A DNA stretch of 64,000 nt from Anniella stebbinsi (Eukaryota > Chordata > Lepidosauria > Squamata > Anniellidae). The stretch spans positions 159,427,814-159,491,813 of the forward strand of contig JARDYH010000005.1 in NCBI GenBank assembly GCA_029215795.1. Direction: 5' to 3'. This document shows, piece after piece, positions 1 through 10,800 of this stretch. The translations under genes were made by a program, and so were the position numbers. How positions within the stretch are numbered: position 1 is the first letter of the stretch; every line of letters starts with the position of its first letter. The notes below the pieces were generated by a model that was not told where the DNA came from, did no database searches, and saw nothing but the letters and a program-made list of their open reading frames with translations.

Positions 1-851
1 AAATGCCTATAACTTTTTTATTTTAAAAGTTAGAAGTCTGAAAGTTGCTCACTTTGTAGATGGGTTAGGGGTAGTTGTCTGTCAGAAATTTCAGAATGAT
101 AGGTCCAGGCATTTGGTGGCTATGACTTTTTTAGATTAAAAGTTACAACAACACGGAGTTTTGACAGATAAAAAAGGGAGGGGGAGGCGGGGGAGGGGGG
201 TGCAATTGACAGCCGAAGTCTCTGTGGAAAAACATTTGTAACTTTTAATCTAGCTTTCTGAAATTTCACACACATATCAAGCAAAGTGTTACCTGTAATG
301 TGCCCAAGTTTCCTGTTTGTATCTTTAAAAATAAAAAAGTTGGAGGCATAACTGTATTTACCCCACTACTACCCATTTTTCTAAAATTAATTGCCACACA
401 AGACAAGCACCTATGTTTCTGAAATTTCACACACATAGGTCCCAATGTACCACCTACAATGTGGCAAAGTTTCATGTGTGGAACTTTAAAAATGAAACTG
501 TTATAGGCATTTCTGGTTATTTATTAAAAAATTAATTGCCACAAAATGCCTGCACCAATCTTTCTGAAGTTTCTCACAGATAACTACCCCCTAACCCATC
601 TACAATGTGCCCAAGTTTCATCCTTCTATCTTTAAAAATGAAAAAGTTATAGGCGTTTTTGTAACACAATACTAGACTATGGGGAAATGCATTCAAAATG
701 GCGTCCAATCTGTGGATCGGACATCCGATCCACGGATTGGGATTGGATTGGATCCGATCTGCCCAACCTCCAATCTGATCCGATCCAACCCCCCCAGGTC
801 CGATTCCGATCTGCTATCTGATCCAATCCGGGGGGTCAGTGCACATCCCTA
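1..851. mobile_element. Internally deleted relative of the 12.7-kb hAT element, cut by the window edge
   Basis: The last 150 bases resemble the right end of the large hAT element at 8830-21519: a GATCCG-rich stretch, then GGGGGGTCAGTGCACA and a terminal CATCCCTA at 851. Bases 230-660 follow the right terminal repeat (blocks around TTTCACACACATATCAAG and the TTTAAAAATAAAAA motif). Bases 1-150 follow the opposite, left-TIR orientation. The two arms meet near a G-rich centre at 165-215, so this is a near-palindromic deletion derivative with no transposase. The left end and its target duplication lie outside the window. Confidence 0.75.
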
Positions 852-924
852 GTTTCCATTCCATTTGTGGGCAGGACCAAAAGAAAAGTAGTTGGGGCAA
901 AAGTTGTTTCTTACTCATTTTAAG

Positions 925-1115
925 TGGGGTGACCATATGGAAAGATGACAGGGCTCCTGTTTCTTTAACAGTTATATAGAAAAGGGAATTTCAGCAGGTG
1001 TCATTTGTATGCATGCAGCACCTGGTGAAATTCCCTCTTGACCACCACTGTTAAAGCTGCACGTGCCCTGCCCCCTTTAGCTAGAGTGACCAGATACAAA
1101 AGAGCTTGAGGGCCA
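925..1115. mobile_element. Partial copy of the ~320-bp hAT-like MITE (GTGACCATAT family)
   Basis: Starts GGGGTGACCATATGGAAAG and contains the family's inner palindrome: TTTAACAGTT, GGGAATTTCAGCAGGTGTCA, then CCTGGTGAAATTCCCTC and CTGTTAAAG. It ends at the internal CTAGAGTGACCAGATAC junction, so only the first half of the dimeric element is present. No target duplication was found. Confidence 0.6.
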
Positions 1116-1179
1116 GATGGGTCTGAAGTTTCCTCCCCCTTTTTATCCTAGCATGTTTATATGTTTGAAGATGGCAACA

Positions 1180-2500
1180 CCTCCCAAAGAAGGAAGGCTG
1201 TAGGCCTATGCTAGAGATCCACCTTTGATTAGAGCTGACATGTTATGAATGATCCATCTACTCCTTTGTGGATCAAGAAGTGCAGCAGGACACACAACAG
1301 AAGTTGCAATATGCCCATGATGCATCTGGCTGCCTTCATGTCATGAAGCCACTCTGCAGGACTGCTCTGTGAGAGTTGCTAGAGCTCTCGGCCACTCAGA
1401 GACATAAAACGTGATCTGGAATCTCCTGGACATCTTGAACTGAATGAAGCATATCAATGTGGATATAGGGTTGTTTCTATTGGAACTGGGTATTGTTAAT
1501 AGACTTATCGGTATGTTTTATGCTCATGCTTTAAAAGAACTATTAATTGTTGAACTGCCAAGGTTATATTGTAATGGCATTATAATTTTAATAATATATT
1601 GTAACAATTGTACTTAAATCGTCTATTTTCTAGGAACTGCTTTGTAGAAAAACAAGGTATATAAATCAACTGACTGACTATAACTATGTAAATGCAATTT
1701 TCATTCTGATTGTACATCCCTTAAACTCACAAATGTAGACTCCTGCAGATGCTCACATGCATGCAAACAAAAACCTGTCTGTGGTTTTGGGCTCCTTATC
1801 ATCCAAACCGAAAGAATTCTTACAGCATCTAGCAGTACATTCCTCGATTGTTTCTATTATATTTGATTGTTGCATTTTCTTTATTAAATTTGATCCAGAA
1901 TATTTGCACCCCTTTTCACATAATGCAAGGTTGGCGTTCCTTGTGCCAATTCCTTGGGGGGTGGGGGAAAAGGCAAGAGAGCTTGGCATAAAAATAAGAG
2001 TTTAGAACTCGTTAGTGCTAATACTAACACAAGGGTGGTAATTTTCTTTGGAATTGCTGCTGTGGAGGAGTGAGACATTTTCTTTTCTATTTGGATCCCT
2101 GCTGTGTATGGAAAGTGATATTGCTACATGAGTATACTGAGGATGGAACCTACATGATGCAAGCAGCTGCTCGTGAGTAGGCTTCATTCCTGCAGACATT
2201 CATGCCAACACATACCTCACATTGGTGGGTGGGGGAAGCAATGTGCCTCTTTACGTGTACAATGTGTGAACGGAGCTTTTGTTGTTAGTGCTGTGGGTAG
2301 TGCTTCAAGGACAACACGAAGGCATGGAGTTGGTCAGTATCAACGAGCTTTCCTACACGAGGCTGTTGATCGCTGTATTTATATTCAGTTTTACCACAGA
2401 ATACAAATCTGAGCTCTACACAAATAATTTTTCCTTTCTTGCTTTTCCACTACATAACATCTATAGATGCTATAGCAGAATATTGCAATTACATGAATAG
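1180..2500. other. No gene recognised
   Basis: AT-rich intergenic sequence. The open frames here are short, overlap on both strands and have no recognisable domain. No tRNA, repeat array or long palindrome was seen. Confidence 0.5.
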
Positions 2501-2508
2501 GAAAATAC

Positions 2509-3582
2509 TAGGGATGTGCACTGGATCGGACCCGATCCACGATCCGAGTCCGGTCCAGTGGGAAATCGGATAAATTATCCAATTTCCGATCCAACAGCTG
2601 GATCCGCTGATCCAGTCCGAACCGATCCGAAAAGGGTCCGAACCGGTTCGGCGGATCGGCGGATCGGCGGGCGCCTACTGGCACCCACCGCCGCTTCCAT
2701 TGGCGGGTGCCAGCAGGCGCCCGCTGATGAAAGTGGACAGCGGGGGGGGAGGAGGGGGGCCCTTACCTTCCTGGCCCGTCCGCTCCCGTCCGGCGCCGGT
2801 GGCTACTACCAGGGGGCTCCGCGGCCTGCTCCAGGGTGGCGCGCCGGGTGATGTCATCACCCGGCGCGCTACTCGAGAGCAGGCCGCGGAGCCCGCTGGT
2901 AGTAGCCGCCGGCGCCGGACGGGAGCGGACGGGCCGGGAAGGTAAGCAGGGGGTGCGTGGAGGGAAGGAGGGGGCGCGCGGAGGGGGGGAGGGGGGCCCT
3001 TACCTTTCCGGCCCGTCCGCTCTCGTCCGGCGCTGGCGGCTACTACCAGCGGGCTCCGCGGCCTGCTCCAGGATGGCGCACCAGGTGATGTCATCACCCG
3101 GCGCGCTACTCGAGAACAGGCCGCAAAGCCGGCTGGCGGTAGCCGCCGGCGCTGGACGGGAGCGAACGGCCCTAAAAGGTAAGCAGTGGCGGGGAAGGGG
3201 GCTTACCCTCCCCCGGAGCCGTCCGCTTCTATCCGCTGGTGCCCGCGGGCGCCAGCGGATGGAAGCAGACGGCCCCAGGGGGGGTAGGGAGCACGGGGGA
3301 GGGGGCTTACCTGCCGGGGCCATCCACAGCGGACGGCCCCAGGGGGGAGGGAGTTAGGCCCCCCTCACCCACCCGCCGCCATTTTTTCCTCATAGACTTG
3401 CATTGCAATGCAAGTCTATGGGGAAAAAAATGGCGGCCGATCCAAAAATTTCCGATTTTTGTATCGGGATCGTACTCGATCCGGTCCGGGGGGCCTCCAA
3501 TTTTGTCCAAACCGATCCGTGACAAAATTGGAGGTCCCGATCCGGGTCCCGATCCGATCCGGGGGGTCCGTGCACACCCCTA
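2509..3582. mobile_element. Non-autonomous hAT MITE, 1074 bp, with 8-bp target duplication
   Basis: Begins TAGGGATGTGCACTGG and ends GTGCACACCCCTA. It is flanked on both sides by GAAAATAC (2501-2508 and 3583-3590), a perfect 8-bp duplication typical of hAT insertion. Both ends are packed with GATCCG/CGGATC motifs and match the ends of the 12.7-kb hAT element. The interior is very GC-rich and made of nested inverted repeats around CACCCGGCGCG and GTGATGTCATCACC. Open frames inside (including 2836-3357) occur on both strands, have low-complexity composition and are not genes. Confidence 0.9.
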
Positions 3583-3634
3583 GAAAATACTTTTTCTTTT
3601 GCCATCAGAAATAATACCCCACTTTCCCGGCTCT

Positions 3635-3660
3635 AAAAAAAAAAAAAAAAAAAAAAAAAA
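3635..3660 (+). repeat. Poly-A tract
   Basis: A run of about 26 adenines directly before GATAGTGTTCC. It may be the tail of a retroposed sequence, but no recognisable SINE body precedes it, only about 45 bases after the MITE's target duplication. Confidence 0.6.
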
Positions 3661-3860
3661 GATAGTGTTCCTAAATAACAGAAGTGAAGCTGAAGGATTA
3701 CAACGTTGTCTAAAAAACCTGTAAACAACCATGAGTAAGGAATCACTAGTACACAATAATGCCTCATATAGAAAAGCTCACGATCACTTAAAAATAGGTC
3801 CTTGCTGTATGGAGGAGTAAAGACTGGGCCACATGATACACACACACCCAAAAGGCCATG
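3661..3860 (-). repeat. Segment with an inverted homologue at about 56150-56345
   Basis: Read on the minus strand, this segment contains CCTTACTCATGGTTGTTTA and TTTAGACAAC. The plus strand at 56256-56290 carries the same blocks in the same order. Similarity fades on either side. It is either a dispersed repeat or an inverted duplication flanking the V2R pair. The short open frames covering both copies share the residues IPYSWLF, but nothing else suggests a protein. Confidence 0.4.
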
Positions 3861-3950
3861 AAAATCCCTGGTGCCATTACTACAACATTTCTATTCTGGG
3901 TTCTAGCAAGTCCCAAATAAGATCAGTGTAGTTTTAATCATAGTATCTCC

Positions 3951-4270
3951 TAGGCTGACCATATGAAAAGGAGGACAGGGCTCATGTAACTTTAACAATT
4001 GTAGAGAAAAGGGAATTTCAGCCAGTGTCATTTTTATGCAATTAGTTCCTGGTGAAATTCCCTCTTCATCACAACTGTTAAAGTTGCATGCACTATACTA
4101 GAGTGACCATATACAAAAGAAGGCAGGGCCCCTGCAACTTTAACTGTTGTGATGAAGAGGGAATTTCACCAGCAACTAACTGCATACAAATGACACTGGC
4201 TGAAATTCCCTTTTCTCTACAACTGTTAAAGTTACATGAGCCCTGTCCTCCTTTTCATATGGTCAGCCTA
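3951..4270. mobile_element. hAT-like MITE, 320 bp, with 8-bp target duplication
   Basis: Begins TAGGCTGACCATATGAAAAG and ends with its inverted complement (CATATGGTCAGCCTA). It is flanked by a perfect 8-bp duplication GTATCTCC (3943-3950 and 4271-4278). The middle has a second TIR-like junction, CTAGAGTGACCATATAC, so the element looks like two small palindromes joined head to tail. This copy defines the family seen at about ten other places in the window. Confidence 0.9.
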
Positions 4271-4278
4271 GTATCTCC

Positions 4279-5440
4279 CTGCATTCCTCTACTGGGCTGC
4301 AGTCAGTACCAAACTGGAACATTAATGGTAGCGCTATGCAGCATTTCTGCTGAAGATTAGCTGCAGCAAACTGAAGTTACACCATAAAAGTGTGGGGGTG
4401 GGGGAATAAGATGAAGGCAGGAAGTCAGAGTTTTTAAAATTGACTGGCAAGATGCAATCTTGGGGGATGCTCTTGCTTTTGTGGGAATGGGGTAGGGTGC
4501 TGATGCTGTTTTAAGAATTGGCACAGTCTGGGTACAAGCATTCCTGCACCTCCTTTGCTCAGCTTTGTAAATAAACAGTTTATCATGAAAAGTACCCTAA
4601 ACTTCTCCTCACAAGGAAATTACCCCTGTCAAAAAAACTTCAGGGCTGGGCTGGAAGCAGTGTGAAATGATCTGATTTACATGACACCATCCGCGGTGAA
4701 TTGCTTCATAGCGCCACAGTGTTTCATTTGAATAGCTAATCTTGAATGGGAGTACTGTAGCACTACAGCACTGAAGTGTGATCTCACAGCAACATTTGGT
4801 TGCAGGTCCTCACTTACTAATCATAAAGTTTCTTTAAAGACATCCTAAGAAATCACTCAGGATGCAAGCCTATGCACGTTCAGACTGAAAAAAAAGTCCT
4901 GCAACATTTTTTCTGTCTAAACATGCATAGGATTGTGCCTTCAGAGAGACTGTAGGGCCCTGAGATGTCAGAGATGTAAAATGAGAGCTGATAGAAAAGA
5001 TAGACCTTGTGGGGAATCTAAATTTCTTCTTTGCTGGGACCCGGGATGGACAAATTAGTCTATTGCTGGTCCATTTCATTTTTGCATGTATTCAATCAAA
5101 AGTCCCCAATTTCTTCGACATTCTGTGTTACTTTAAATACACACACACTTCACATTTATTTTCCTATGCAATTTCCCCTGGCATACACATTTTGCATTCA
5201 GTTTTCTCTCATGGATGCATTTTATACGCAAATTTTGAACTGAGAACTGCATGGCAAAATTCAGAGAACAAATTGGAAAGTTAACCATGTTCCAATCAGC
5301 ATATGGGTTCAGGAAGTGTGAATCAGGTTGCTTTGCTTAAAAATGAAAACCAACAGAAAATATCCCCCAACCCCAGCTGGCACATCATGGTATCTGTGGA
5401 AAAGCCCACATACACAATTATATAGCAAACTCATCACTGG
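4279..5440. other. No gene recognised
   Basis: Unremarkable AT-rich intergenic DNA with only short, unsupported open frames. No repeat family member is obvious apart from the flanking MITEs. Confidence 0.5.
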
Positions 5441-5448
5441 AATATCAT

Positions 5449-5768
5449 TAGGCTGACCAGATAAAATCCAGGTCAGGGCTCATGTAACTTTAACAGTTGT
5501 AGAGAAAAGGGAATTTCAGCCAGTGTCATTTGTATGCAATTAGTTCCTGGTGATATTCCCTCTTCATCACAATAGTTAAAGGTGCAGGCACTATACTAGA
5601 GTGACCATATACAAAAGAAGGCAGGGCCCCTGCAACTTTAACAGTTGTAGAGAAAAGGGAATTTCATCTTGAACTAATTGCATACAAATGACACTGGCTG
5701 AAATTCCATTTTTTCTACAACTGTTAAAGTTACATGAGCCCTGACCTGGATTTTATCTGGTCACCCTA
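5449..5768. mobile_element. hAT-like MITE, GTGACCA family, with direct-repeat flanks
   Basis: Starts TAGGCTGACCAGATAAAATC and ends ATTTTATCTGGTCACCCTA, with the same internal palindromes as the 3951 copy. ATATCAT is repeated at both flanks (7-8 bp, exact boundary ambiguous by one base), consistent with a hAT target duplication. Confidence 0.8.
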
Positions 5769-6120
5769 ATATCATGCATACATGAAGACCAGAAGAATGA
5801 AAGTCTAACAGTCAGATCAAAGCATCAATGTTACCGAGGCAGGCCCGATTTCTGGTAAGTTCTCCTAGCAACAGTGTGGTTTCATTGTCTGTTCACATGG
5901 AGGAGGGTCGTTGTTGGTGAAAGATAATCTAAAATGAAGCCAGGCAAAGCTTGGAGATTCTAGAAGAGGCAGAGGATAAATCACATAAGTAAAGAGGTGG
6001 CTTTGGAAGGTTTATTGCTGTGGATGACAACGTCTTCCTCCTACATGAAGTACAATATTGTTTATCGTTATGATGCTCTTTAATAAGAATAGGATTCCTG
6101 GCTTTGTAATGTAGAGAAAT
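5769..6120. other. No gene recognised
   Basis: Intergenic sequence with no open frame of note and no repeat identified. Confidence 0.4.
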
Positions 6121-6129
6121 CAGCCAGAG

Positions 6130-6894
6130 AAACTTGACCTTTGCCTACCTGCCTGCCGTCCCCGCTCTGCACCTTGATACTATGGTCACTAGCAGGTCGC
6201 CATGCGCTGCCCGTACAAGTTGAAAGAAACATCATAGATGAGGTCATGCCGCGGCGCCGCTCCTCATGCCGTGGTGGCGGTGCTCGATTCCGAAAGTGGC
6301 CAAAATCAGGCCTCTGCTGCCTCTTCCGCGCATACTCTGGACTCCTTGGGGCTTGATGCTATGGCGCCAAACCCTGAGGAGCCTGGAGCATGCGCAGAAG
6401 AGGCAGCAGAGGCCCGATCCGGAAGTGGCCAAAATCAGGCCTCTGCCGCTTCTTCCATGAGGCCTCCAGCCTCCTCAAGGTTTGTCGCAATAGCGACGAG
6501 CCCCAAGGAGGCTGGAGGCCGCACGGAAGAGGCGGGAGAGGGCCGATTTTGGCCACTACCGGAATCGCCTCCCCCGTCTCTCCTGTGCGGCCTCCAGCCT
6601 CCTTGGGGTTTGTCACAGTAGTGACAAGCCCCAAGGAGCCCGGATGTAGCAAGGGCGGAGCTGGGAAGGACCAATTCTGGAAGTATCAAAATGGGCCTTC
6701 TAGCCTCTCCGGAGCGGCGGTCTGGGCTCCTGGTGGGTCATCGTGATGGCGGCAACCCAGCAGGAGCCTAGATGGGCAGCGGGGGAGGCAAATTTTCCGG
6801 ATTTGGGGGCAAAAATGTGGATTTCCCCCCGGACCCCAATTTGGCCGCCATTTTCCAGACTTGTCCGGGGGTTTCCGGTCGTCTGGTCACCCTA
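6130..6894. repeat. GC-rich composite repeat with a hAT-like right end
   Basis: An abruptly GC- and CpG-rich block in AT-rich surroundings. Modules around AAAATCAGGCCTCTGC and GCCTCCAGCCTCCTT recur in both orientations, giving several stem-forming pairs. It ends GTCTGGTCACCCTA at 6894, the end sequence used by the hAT-like MITEs here. No matching left end or target duplication was found, so it may be a truncated DNA transposon. Overlapping open frames on both strands reflect the base composition and are not supported as genes. Confidence 0.55.
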
Positions 6895-7129
6895 TGCCTC
6901 ACACACCACTGCATCCATACCCTCCCACTGTCCACAGCTGGGGGCACATTTGTAGAGGGGAGCTGTCTCTCTCTATACACCTAAGCTGCTCTTGTAATGT
7001 GGAACCTTGACAGTCAAGATTCCACATCACATGGGTGAGCCCCCATATGTAGAACAGACTCCACTCTACAACACCCCCCCCCCATGCACACACAATGTGT
7101 GGATAGTGGAGATGTGTGTTAACTACATA

Positions 7130-7372
7130 AGGAGGAAATTGCATCTTAGTTCAAGTTTCCAGTCACTTCAACATCCCATAGCAAAGCATGATGGAGGTTG
7201 GATGGACTTCTGCAAACATGTTTTCTCCTGCCATGCACCTGCGCTGGTAGCCGCAAAGAAAGTCTACAACTTTGGGGAGGTGATCATATATATATCCCAT
7301 GTAATTATCAAAATGATTGTGATTGATTTGTGTTCCTTCTACCAAAGTCCCATTGGGTTTCCAGAAGTCACC

Positions 7373-7405
<33 letters not shown>

Positions 7406-7687
7406 ACTTTGGAAGACATAATCATTTATAATTTCTTGTGCCAAATTTAGAAAGAGAGCTATGGGAAGAATAGGCTGGGATTGAAATCACTTGGGAGGGT
7501 ATATGTCTATCAGTCTGATATTATCTCCTTTAGGGCTGAAGTCAGGCTTGGGTTCTTCATCTGTGACATCAGTCTCAGTATCTTGCAAGGGAATTATACT
7601 TGTACATCTTTCCTGGCAGATCTCTTTTCTAAAGCCCTAACTGGGCATGATAAAGCCTGTTCAAGGATGGTAGCTGCTCACCCAAAA
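7130..7687 (+). promoter_or_regulatory. 5' flank and probable 5' UTR of V2R gene 1
   Basis: This stretch aligns with 42750-43420 upstream of V2R gene 2. Shared blocks include CCCATAGCAAAGCATG, ATGGACTTCTG.AAACATG and GTCTACAACTTTGG, a (GAT)n microsatellite (7375-7406), and GACATAAT- and TAAAGCC-type motifs just before exon 1. The alignment shows that the tandem duplication included the upstream region. No TATA box or transcription start can be placed from sequence alone. An in-frame ATG at 7481 extends the exon-1 frame, but the extension is not conserved as coding in gene 2. Confidence 0.6.
7375..7406 (+). repeat. (GAT)n microsatellite
   Basis: About ten GAT units upstream of V2R gene 1. A homologous array sits at the same relative place upstream of gene 2 (42961-43001), so it predates the duplication. 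Confidence 0.9.
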
Positions 7688-7890
7688 ATGCTGCTGCTAC
7701 TACTACTGCTGTTGCTTCATTTGCCCTTTGGGATAGTGAGGAAAATGAGTTCAGGTATCTTAGGTCTACGAATGTATCCACATAATTATTACAGTCCAGG
7801 AGATTACCTCATTGCTGGAGTTATACCCACGAGGACAGCTGTGCATCCAACACATGCTTTCAGTCATGATCCTGTCCATGACTTCTTCCC
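7688..7890 (+). CDS. Vmn2r: V2R gene 1, exon 1 (signal peptide)
   Basis: The ATG at 7688 opens a leucine run (M then nine L) followed by HLPFG, a secretory signal peptide. The chosen start matches gene 2, where the ATG is at the same aligned place. The exon encodes 67 codons plus CC and is followed by the donor GTAAGT at 7891. The split proline codon is completed by the first G of exon 2. Confidence 0.88.
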
Positions 7891-10800
7891 GTAAGTATTC
7901 CTTGCTGTTAATTTTTCATTGGTCTCAGCCAGTTCTGGTCTTGCCTTGCATAGCCTACATCAGCCTTCCCAACCAGGCATTCTCCACATGGGTTGGACTA
8001 CAACTCCCATCATGCCTGTTCCAGTTAGGATGCAAAAGAATGGCATAAATTCACAACTTTCTGGTTATTGAGATTGCCATGTTAAAAATGAATATTCTCC
8101 AAAGATTATTGTTTATTTTTACAATATACCAATACAGCTTTCTATGGTATATTTGGAATCGGCGGTGGGGGCGGGAGGCGGGAAGCAAAGCAGTGCTAAA
8201 AGTGTTCACCCCATTTTTGAGCAGTAAGAAGTTTCAGAGGTTCTAGTGCTTAACCAGGGTTTGTTATTGGCCAGTTCTACACCAAGGCCAGATCTACACT
8301 TTGTGTCAAATCATTACAATCCCATCATGGTAATGCTATATCTCTCTTGCACATTTATATCTTCTAGGACACACACTGACATTTGTTGCAATATTTTGGA
8401 TAATGTGGAATAAAAAGCAGGAAATAACACTATGAAAGTGGTATATGGGATGTGTAATGGGCCCCAACAGTTATCAGTGCACTTCAATACTGCTATATAG
8501 TAGTAATGTAGATCTAGCCTATGTGTCATATCAATCCGAACTCATCATGGTGAAGCTATATCCGTCTTGCACATTCATGGCGCATAGCCCACACAATGAC
8601 ATCTATTGTGGTATTTTGGATACTACAGAATAAAAAGTGGAAAATAATGCTAAAAAAGCGGCATATGTAATGTGCCCCAACAGTTACCAGTGCACTTCAA
8701 TACTGATAAAAAGCACTACTAGAGATCTACTGGAGATCTAGCCCTGGTTTCACAGCATTAGCATAAGATTCCTATAGTACCACATAAGATTTCCTGCAAA
8801 CAACAGAGTCAACTCTCTGCCCTTTTCATTAGGGGTGTGCATCGGATCGGATCCGATCCACGATCCGAATCCGATCCGCCCCAAAAATCGGAAAATCCGA
8901 TCCGATCCGATCCGATCCGATACACCATCCGATCCGATCCGATCCGATCCGGCGAGGTCCGATCCGGATCGGATCGGATCGGCGGATCGGACGCCATTTT
9001 AAATGCGTTTTTCCCATAGCAAAGTATTGTTGTTTTACAAAAACGCCTATAACTTTTTCATTTTTAACGACAGAAGGATGAAACTTGGGCACATTGTACA
9101 CTGGTTATGGATAGGTATCTGTGAGAAATTTCAGAAAGATTGGTGCATGCAGTTTGTGGCAATTAATTTTTTAATAAATAACATGGAATGCCTATAACTC
9201 AGTCATTTTTAAAGTTACACACATGAAACTTTGCCACATTGTAGGTGGAACCTTGGGACCCACGTGTGTGAAATCCCAGAACCGTGGGTGCTTGCCTGGT
9301 GTGGCAATGAATTTTTGAAAAATGGGTAGTAGTGGGGTAAATGCAGTTATGCCTCCCATGTTTTTATTTTTAAAGATACAAACAGGACACTTCGGCACAT
9401 TACAGGGAACACTTCCCTTGATATGTGTGTAAAATTTCAGACAGCTAGCTCCAGGCATGTGTTGGCAATGAATTGTTGAAAATTGGGTAGCAGTGGGGTA
9501 AAATACAGTTTTGCCTCCCATTTTTTTATTTTCAAAGATACAAACGGGAAACTTTGGCACATTGCAGGGAACACTTCACTTCAAATGTGTGTGAAATTTC
9601 CGGAAGCTAGGTGCAACATTTTAGTGGGAAACGAACGTTTATTCATGGCATTTCACATGGGATTTATGGGTTGGTTTTAAGAGCTACAAACCTCTAACTC
9701 GCTCACATGGCACAGGACCTATGCCCGCTCAAACGCTGGAAATTTAACAAACTTTGGTGCAATGCTTTAGTGGGAAAACAAAGGTTTATGCATGGCATTT
9801 CACATGGGATTTATGGGTTGGTTTTAAGAGCTACAAACCTCTAACTCGCTCACATGGCACAGGACCTATGCCCGCTCAAACGCTGGAAATTTAACAAACT
9901 TTGGTGCAATGCTTTAGTGGGAAAACAAAGGTTTATGCATGGCATTTCACATGGGATTTATGGGTTGGTTTTAAGAGCTACAAACCTCTAACTCGCTCAC
10001 ATGGCACAGGACCTATGCCCGCTCAAACGCTGGAAATTTAACAAACTTTGGTGCAATGCTTTAGTGGGAAAACAAAGGTTAAACTTTATTATTTTAAACC
10101 TTCAGGAAAGGGAGGGGGAGGCTGTGTTTGTGTGTGTGTGTTTGACAGCTTGATCCACCAATTGTGCTTTAGAATACATGACTGAATCACCCAATCCTGT
10201 GAAGACTTTCTTCAGCCTCCAATCGCAATGCTGGAGGAGGGCACCAGTATATATTCTCTCAGCCCTGCCCTTCTGGCTCTTTGTGGGTTGAACGTGGAGG
10301 AGATTAGGGAGTGTTTTGGAGCTGTGTTGGAGAGACTGTATTGATTTGATTGTATTTGGAGGTGGTTTTGAGGAGTTTCTGATCTTTTACTTCAGCTTTT
10401 CTTGTTCTCTCTCTTGGCTTTCCTTTCTCTCTTGCCTTTCCTTTCTTAGATAGCACGTTTGTTTGTCTGTGAGTTCAGTTTGTCTTTGCAGTGAGTGTGT
10501 TTGTTTGTTCTACTTTCGCTTTCTGAAAAAAACCCAAAAAAATAATAAAAAAATATTTCTATCCTCTCTCTCTCTCTCTCTCTTTCTCTCTGTGTGTGTG
10601 TGTGTGTGTGCGCGCTTGTGAGTGAGTGTGTGTTGCTGGGCTGTGTAGCCTGCTGCTACAAACACAAAAAAAGTCAGCAAAGCACACACTTACACAAAAA
10701 TAAATAATAATAAAAATAAAATGAAGCGTGGCACTCAAAGGGGGGGTGCTCCCAAGGCAGCATTTGGGAGAGGCCGCTCTGGGCATGGCGCTGCTGCTGC

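Larger units (their letters stand above)
8830..10112 (+). repeat. Left terminal inverted repeat of the hAT element
   Basis: Inverted match to 20252-21519 over about 1.27 kb with only scattered differences. The outer 160 bp are a dense array of GATCCG/CGGATC. The rest is a chain of diverged units carrying AAACTTGGCACATTG and TGTGAGAAATTTCAG motifs, ending in three near-identical 147-bp units. The similarity stops after AAACCTTCAGGAA near 10108. Confidence 0.93.

Noticed and set aside
2675..3357. Open frames in the GC-rich MITEs (also 37469-38114 and 52116-53076)
   Set aside because: They lie on both strands of hairpin-rich GC sequence, consist of Arg/Gly/Pro/Ala runs and differ between copies; no conserved protein.
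7481..7687. An upstream start for V2R gene 1
   Set aside because: The in-frame ATG at 7481 gives a long non-signal N-terminus that is not conserved in gene 2. The leucine-rich signal peptide begins at 7688.
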